A stretch of 8,931 nt of DNA from an uncultured Eubacteriales bacterium (GTDB lineage Bacteria; Bacillota; Clostridia; Lachnospirales; CAG-274): positions 1 to 8,931 of the forward strand of contig CABVAP010000093.1 in the NCBI GenBank assembly GCA_902496345.1, written 5' to 3'. Numbering within the stretch: position 1 is the first letter of the stretch; every line of letters begins with the position of its first letter. The notes under the pieces are model-generated. The model had not been told where the DNA came from. It worked only from the letters and a program-made list of their open reading frames with translations, and made no database searches. The position numbers and the translations under genes were made by a program. This document shows, in pieces, positions 5,922-8,931 of this stretch.

Positions 5922-6210
5922 AATCATAAATTTAAAATATCAAAAGGCAAAATGAAAAAAAATATAAAAAAGTTTTATTGATGGAACAAAGAACGTGGAA
6001 CAGAATATATTAATCATAAATTTAAAATATCAAAAGGCAAAATGAAAAAAATATAAAAAAGTTTTGTTGACGGAACAAAAAACGTGGAACAACATATACG
6101 AATCATAAATTTAAATTATCAAAATGTAAAATGAAAAAAATAAAAAAAATTTTGTTGACGGAACAAAGAACGTGGAACAACATATACGAATCATAAATTT
6201 AAATTATCAA
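5922..6210 (+). repeat. Tandem array of three 88-90 bp repeats plus a partial fourth, each with a heptamer cluster
   Basis: Units begin with AATCATAAATTTAAA at 5922, 6012, 6101 and 6189, so periods are 90, 89 and 88 bp. The fourth copy is recognisable only to about 6210. Near the end of each full unit are three abutting heptamers: (T/C)GGAACA, AARAACG, TGGAACA, at 5982-6002, 6071-6091 and 6159-6179. In units 2 and 3 the first heptamer is also the right arm of a small palindrome centred on TTGACGG (TTGTT/AACAA). The periods are not multiples of three and stops are frequent, so the array is not coding. Confidence 0.85.
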
Positions 6211-6264
6211 AAAAATAAATGTGTCATAAAATCAAATTTTCAAAAAATTAAACGTTTATTAGAA

Positions 6265-6293
6265 TTGAAAAAATATAGTTTTAAAATTATATA
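6265..6293 (+). promoter_or_regulatory. Probable promoter of the xis-int unit
   Basis: TTGAAA (6265-6270) is followed by 17 bp and then TATATA (6288-6293). An alternative -10, TATATT, begins at 6290 with a 19-bp spacer. The surrounding AT richness makes the exact -10 uncertain. Confidence 0.4.
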
Positions 6294-6334
6294 TTATATT
6301 AATGAATAATATTTAATAAAAGGAGATTTTGCGT

Positions 6335-6574
6335 ATGAAGATTAGATTAATGAACACAATTGATGGTACTTATAAAAAGTGTAAAGAAGAAAATATTGGT
6401 GTTAGCAAACAATTTTTAACTTATTTAATAAAAAACAATTTAATTCCCGGGTGTAAAGTTGGAAGAAAATATCTTATTAATTGGTATGGCCTTATGGATT
6501 ATTTAGACGGGTTTAATGTTGATAAAGAAGAAGAGTTATCACAAGCAAATAATAAAATTCGTAAAATAATGTAA
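6335..6574 (+). CDS. Small DNA-binding protein, excisionase (Xis)-like
   Basis: The 79-residue protein starts at ATG 6335, nine bases past AGGAG (6321-6325). A TTG two codons upstream is too close to that site. The central part resembles the MerR/Xis-type winged helix found in small excisionases: the turn around GVSKQFLTYLIKNNLIP would be the recognition helix, and the wing CKVGRKYLINWYGLMDYLDG matches the usual 'G-x-x-w-I-x-x-x-x-l-x-x-y-l' ending of helix-turn-helix domain 17 proteins. It lies 52 bp before the integrase in the same direction, the normal xis-int order. It probably bends attachment-site DNA to promote excision and may also regulate its own promoter. It is short and lacks a diagnostic catalytic motif, so a plain regulator is the alternative. 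Confidence 0.7.
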   Translation: MKIRLMNTIDGTYKKCKEENIGVSKQFLTYLIKNNLIPGCKVGRKYLINWYGLMDYLDGFNVDKEEELSQANNKIRKIM

Positions 6575-6582
6575 ATCAATTT

Positions 6583-6605
6583 GGAGTGCTTTTGCACTCC
6601 TTAAA
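6583..6605 (+). terminator. Hairpin between the xis-like gene and int, possible attenuator
   Basis: GGAGTGC (6583-6589) and GCACTCC (6594-6600) form a perfect 7-bp stem with a TTTT loop. The following tract (TTAAATTTT) is a poor U-run, so termination is probably partial. It sits between the two genes of the unit and just before the integrase ribosome binding site (GGAGG, 6615-6619). It could lower integrase output relative to the Xis-like protein. Confidence 0.65.
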
Positions 6606-6626
6606 TTTTATGATGGAGGTATAAAA

Positions 6627-8078
6627 ATGGCAACAGTTAAAAAGCATATTTCTTCAAAAGGAAAAATTACTTATTATCTTAGAGCGTATAACGGATATGA
6701 TATAAATGGTAAACAAATAGAACATACAATGACTTGGAGTCCGTCTGAAAATATGTCTGAAAAAGCAATAGAAAAAGAACTTGAAAGACAAAAGGTTCTT
6801 TTTGATGAAAAAATGAAAAGAGGAAGCATATTTGATTCTTCAACTAAATTTGAAGAATATTCTTTACAATGGTTGAAAAATAATAAACCGCCTCAGCTTG
6901 CACCCAAAACTTATGAAAGATATAGATCTCTTTTGAATAATATAAATAAAGCTATTGGAAATATTAAACTTACAAAACTTCAATCACATCACTTAATGTC
7001 GTTTTATAATAATCTTAGAGAAGAGGGTGTAAATAATAGAGGTAATTTTGCAATATCAAAGGATTATTTACAAGAAGTTATAAAAGAAAAGGAATTTTCT
7101 AAACAATATTTGGCTAAAATATGTGGTATTAGTATGACAACAATGAATGTTGCATTGAAAAAAGGAAAACACATTAGTATTGAAACTGCAAATAAAATTG
7201 CTAAAGCATTAAATATAAATGTTAATTCTGTTTTTGAGTTAAATTATAGTGATGTAGGATTTTCGGAAAAAACAATTTTACATCATCATAGATTAATTAG
7301 TGTAATTTTAAAACAAGCAACTCATGATAGATTAGTACCTTTTAATATAGCTGATAAAAATTATATGAAAGCTCCGAGGGTTAAAAGAAAAGAAGCTATA
7401 TTTCTTGATGATAAGCAATTAAAACAAATAATAGATTGTTTGAATAATGTACATATAAAATGGCAAACAGCTTTTTATGTTTTACTTTATTCTGGTATGA
7501 GAAGAGGCGAACTTATGGGGCTTGAATGGAAAGATATTGATTTTGAAAATAAAGTTATTACGATAAGAAGAACAAGTCAATATGTTTCTAAAATGGGAAT
7601 TATAACAAAAGATACTAAAAATGCGTCTTCTGAAAGAACTATAAAACTTCCTGATGATGCTTTTATTGTTCTTAAAAAATATAGAAAGTATTGGTTGCAC
7701 TTAAAATTTAATATGGGTAGTTTATGGAATAATAAAATTGAAATAACAACTTTTGAAGGTAAAAAAGAGGTTATTAAAAATGATAGGTTATTTATACAGG
7801 AGGATTCTACACCAATGAATCCAGATAGTTTTACTGATTGGATTGCAAACTTTGTAAAACAAAATAATCTTCCTAAATTTTCTCCACATTCTTTAAGACA
7901 TACCAACGCTTCACTGCTTATAGCTGGTGGGTTAAATATTCCGACAGTGTCTAAACGATTGGGTCATGCTAACGTTAGTACGACAACTAAAATTTATACA
8001 CATGCAATACAGTCGGCTGATGAAAAGGCTTCAGATATATTGTCGGATAAAATTAATCCTATAAAAAATTTCTATTAA
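6627..8078 (+). CDS. int: Tyrosine recombinase/integrase with an HTH domain inserted in the core-binding domain
   Basis: The 483-residue protein starts at ATG 6627, seven bases past GGAGG. Residues 1-45 are a small arm-site-binding (AP2-like) domain. A core-binding SAM-like domain begins at about 73 (FEEYSLQWLKNN) and resumes at about 212-250. Between them, residues about 146-206 form a Cro/CI-type helix-turn-helix (YLAKICGISMTTMNVALKKG, then ISIETANKIAKALNINVNSVFEL). The catalytic domain covers about 255-470: R292 in SGMRRGEL, a lysine at 328 or 331, H421 and R424 in HSLRHTNAS, H447 in LGHANVSTTT, and nucleophile Y457 in KIYTHA. All catalytic residues are present, so it is probably active. 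Typical relatives are near 380-400 residues and the HTH explains the extra length. It catalyses site-specific integration and excision. Tyrosine integrases usually lie next to their own att site. Confidence 0.95.
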   Translation: MATVKKHISSKGKITYYLRAYNGYDINGKQIEHTMTWSPSENMSEKAIEKELERQKVLFDEKMKRGSIFDSSTKFEEYSLQWLKNNKPPQLAPKTYERYRSLLNNINKAIGNIKLTKLQSHHLMSFYNNLREEGVNNRGNFAISKDYLQEVIKEKEFSKQYLAKICGISMTTMNVALKKGKHISIETANKIAKALNINVNSVFELNYSDVGFSEKTILHHHRLISVILKQATHDRLVPFNIADKNYMKAPRVKRKEAIFLDDKQLKQIIDCLNNVHIKWQTAFYVLLYSGMRRGELMGLEWKDIDFENKVITIRRTSQYVSKMGIITKDTKNASSERTIKLPDDAFIVLKKYRKYWLHLKFNMGSLWNNKIEITTFEGKKEVIKNDRLFIQEDSTPMNPDSFTDWIANFVKQNNLPKFSPHSLRHTNASLLIAGGLNIPTVSKRLGHANVSTTTKIYTHAIQSADEKASDILSDKINPIKNFY

Positions 8079-8082
8079 TTAT

Positions 8083-8128
8083 AAAAAAGTCGTGTAAAAA
8101 AGATTTTTATTTTTACACGACTTTTTTT
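8083..8128. terminator. Strong bidirectional intrinsic terminator after int
   Basis: An 18-bp perfect inverted repeat (8083-8100 with 8110-8127) has core GTCGTGTA and A/T tails on both sides, with a 9-base loop. The T7 run on the plus strand and the A6 run on the other side make it work in either direction, separating int from the genes to the right. Confidence 0.9.
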
Positions 8129-8156
8129 ATAGAAAATTGTTATAGTAAAAACTTTG

Positions 8157-8173
8157 AGTTATATATTATAACT
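8157..8173. other. AGTTATA-TAT-TATAACT palindrome, candidate recombination core
   Basis: Two perfect 7-bp arms (8157-8163 and 8167-8173) flank a 3-bp centre, 29 bp beyond the int terminator and exactly where the truncated reading frame to the right begins. Tyrosine recombinase core sites consist of inverted arms around a short crossover region, and int is normally adjacent to its attachment site. The centre is shorter than the usual 6-8 bp, and I found no matching copy at the left, so this stays a hypothesis. Confidence 0.25.
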
Positions 8174-8342
8174 GTGTATAGCCCTGAGTATTTCAGGAAC
8201 ATACCAAAAGGAACTTAGATATTTTATCCAATGCAAGAAAGAACTCCAACTATTAGGTGGTGGGAGTTCCTTGAAATTTAGTGAGGGGATACAAACACTT
8301 GCTGAAAATGACATTGGATATGAGTCTTTTGGCTGGAGGTGA
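8172..8342 (+). pseudogene. C-terminal remnant of an unidentified gene
   Basis: A 56-codon frame follows TAA at 8169-8171 and ends at TGA 8340-8342. It has no ATG or GTG start and no ribosome binding site. The translation has ordinary protein composition, unlike the N/K-rich AT noise elsewhere: QKELRYFIQCKKELQLL is followed by a GGGSS turn and ends in LAENDIGYESFGWR. I infer a gene tail cut off on its 5' side by the element that ends nearby. I do not recognise the family. The overlapping hairpin at 8241-8269 argues for caution. Confidence 0.4.
8241..8269 (+). other. Strong 12-bp hairpin (one mismatch, 5-base loop)
   Basis: GAACTCCAACTA (8241-8252) pairs with TGGTGGGAGTTC (8258-8269) around loop TTAGG, with one A-G mismatch and one wobble. 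No T tract follows, so it is not a classic terminator. The GGAGTTC-type hairpin is reminiscent of the ends of IS200/IS605-family elements, of which nothing else is visible here. It may also be chance within the gene remnant. Confidence 0.45.
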
Positions 8343-8397
8343 TAGCAGAAAATATAAAAATATGAAGAGTCTTTTATGTTTATTTATTGGAGGTAGT

Positions 8398-8700
8398 ATG
8401 TTTAAAAATAGGTATTTGACAAAAGGGATTAATTTGGAAGTAAGTTTATTTGTACAAAATTTGATGTGGTTAATGATTGATTCAATGGAAGTTAGTAAAA
8501 AAGATTATTTGCAAGTTTTTACGCTTGAGAGAGTTGATGTTTGTGGAAAAACTTTTCAAAAGATTACTCATTCTCAAGAACAACCGGAATATAAAAATTC
8601 TATGGTTGTGCCTGTTGATGAAAAGGAAGTTTTTGAGGGTAAGGTTTTTGTGATTGATGATGTTAGTCATTGTACAATGTTGTTGGCTGAAGAATATTAA
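8398..8700 (+). CDS. DUF960 family protein
   Basis: The 100-residue protein matches the DUF960 family (PF06124) from its first residues (MFKNRYLTKGI) through KDYLQVFTLE and HSQEQPEY to the diagnostic C terminus VFVIDDVSHCTMLLAEEY. The ATG at 8398 follows GGAGG (8389-8393) at a slightly short distance. An in-frame ATG at 8362 with its own GGAGGTGA (8335-8342) could give a 12-residue longer form; the family's usual start favours 8398. DUF960 proteins are small and of unknown function and are common on plasmids and conjugative elements of Firmicutes. The next gene starts 26 bp later in the same direction, so they probably form an operon. This points to a larger mobile element on the right of the window. 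Confidence 0.88.
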   Translation: MFKNRYLTKGINLEVSLFVQNLMWLMIDSMEVSKKDYLQVFTLERVDVCGKTFQKITHSQEQPEYKNSMVVPVDEKEVFEGKVFVIDDVSHCTMLLAEEY

Positions 8701-8726
8701 GTTTAGTGTTTGGGAGGAATTTTAAG

Positions 8727-8931
8727 ATGTGTAAAAATATATGTGAAAAAGATGAGAAATCAAAAGATTTTGATGAGGAAGAAGCTTTTGTTTGTTATTC
8801 CTGTGGGAGGGAAATTGATGAAAATGAAGTAATAATATTTAATGAAAATAGTTATTGTGAGGATTGTCTTGATGACGAAACTTTTGTTTGTGAATGTTGT
8901 GGGGAAAGGTTTTTAAATTCAGAAAATGATG
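8727..8931 (+). CDS. Cys-rich zinc-binding protein, LIM/zinc-ribbon-like, partial at window end
   Basis: The first 68 codons start at ATG 8727, eight bases past GGGAGGA (8712-8718), and run off the window. After an acidic N terminus, paired cysteines appear: CYSCG (23-27), CEDC (44-47) and CECCG (56-60). The pattern C-x2-C ... C-x2-C ... C-x2-C with an FVC lead is that of LIM-like or treble-clef zinc fingers binding zinc in successive knuckles. Such small zinc proteins are frequent in accessory gene clusters of gut Firmicutes conjugative elements. It lies directly behind the DUF960 gene and is probably cotranscribed with it. Function is unknown; full length and C-terminal domains cannot be seen. 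Confidence 0.75.
   Translation, partial: MCKNICEKDEKSKDFDEEEAFVCYSCGREIDENEVIIFNENSYCEDCLDDETFVCECCGERFLNSEND

Larger units (their letters stand above)
5820..6334. other. Candidate replication origin: AT-rich region with heptamer clusters
   Basis: This gene-free stretch starts one base after the helicase stop. It holds an inverted heptamer cluster (5821-5841), a very AT-rich section with small inverted repeats (5848-5875 and 5875-5900) that could melt, three long tandem repeats each with a heptamer cluster (5922-6188), a fourth partial repeat, and the promoter of the xis-like gene. Known parallel: the P4 alpha helicase binds short iterons at its ori and crr regions. The same arrangement next to a related helicase supports an origin call, though integrase or Xis arm sites are possible too. 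Confidence 0.55.
8079..8397. other. Boundary region between int and the DUF960 gene
   Basis: No intact gene is seen. The stretch holds the int terminator, a small palindrome (8157-8173), an open frame without a start that looks like a gene tail (8172-8342), two GGAAC motifs 14 bp apart (8196-8215) and a strong hairpin (8241-8269). It is the most likely place for the right end of the element that carries int. Confidence 0.5.

Noticed and set aside
5922..6210. CRISPR-like array
   Set aside because: The repeats are 88-90 bp and directly tandem with no variable spacers, and no cas gene is present.
5922..6210. Small coding frames within the tandem repeats
   Set aside because: Periods of 90, 89 and 88 bp shift the frame between units and stops occur in every frame.
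231..8183. GGCTATA at 231-237 and its reverse complement at 8177-8183 as possible inverted element ends
   Set aside because: Seven bases is within chance for a window of this size and the flanking sequence does not extend the match.
7482..8670. Minus-strand open frames opposite int and the DUF960 gene
   Set aside because: They are antisense to conserved catalytic integrase and DUF960 sequence and are typical low-GC shadows.

Overview
The window looks like accessory DNA from a low-GC Gram-positive host, most likely a Clostridia-class Firmicute. Signs are the strong AT bias, GGAGG-type ribosome binding sites, a DUF960 protein, and a clostridial-style integrase. Three 60-base lines counted by hand gave about 15% GC in the 582-residue gene, 25% in the Schlafen-type gene and 32% in the integrase. 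The window is therefore compositionally mosaic.

Layout, left to right. (1) Positions 52-102 are the 3' part of an initiator tRNA gene with no 5' half. This is the usual scar of integration into a tRNA 3' end. It is followed by a terminator-like hairpin, a 10-bp direct repeat that could be recombinase arm sites, and a 51-bp structure with 16-bp perfect inverted ends. (2) Two leftward genes follow: a Schlafen AlbA_2/HATPase protein (451-1908) and an Asn/Lys-rich 582-residue protein of unknown family (2103-3851). Each has its own good promoter, and repeats and a palindrome surround the Schlafen promoter. (3) From a divergent promoter region, a rightward gene for a P4/D5-type superfamily 3 replicative helicase (4105-5819) is interrupted at A10 and T8 homopolymers. 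Removing one base from each restores exactly one 570-residue frame. (4) Positions 5820-6334 hold no gene but carry 88-90 bp tandem repeats. Each repeat bears a cluster of GGAACA heptamers, and an inverted cluster lies beside the helicase stop. This is a good candidate replication origin. (5) A small Xis-like protein, an attenuator-like hairpin, and a tyrosine integrase with a Cro/CI-type HTH inside its core-binding domain follow, ended by a perfect 18-bp terminator. (6) Beyond it are a short palindrome, an apparent C-terminal gene remnant, a DUF960 gene and the start of a Cys-rich LIM-like zinc protein. These last genes look like part of a different, larger mobile element.

Reading (inference): a small plasmid-like or satellite-like integrative element carries replication (helicase and ori), excision and integration (xis-int) and a two-gene leftward cargo. 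It sits next to, or nested within, another mobile element. The Schlafen-type protein makes a defence or regulatory cargo plausible. The 582-residue protein is the main unknown. The exact element ends cannot be fixed from this window, because the tRNA core at the left is not repeated at the right.
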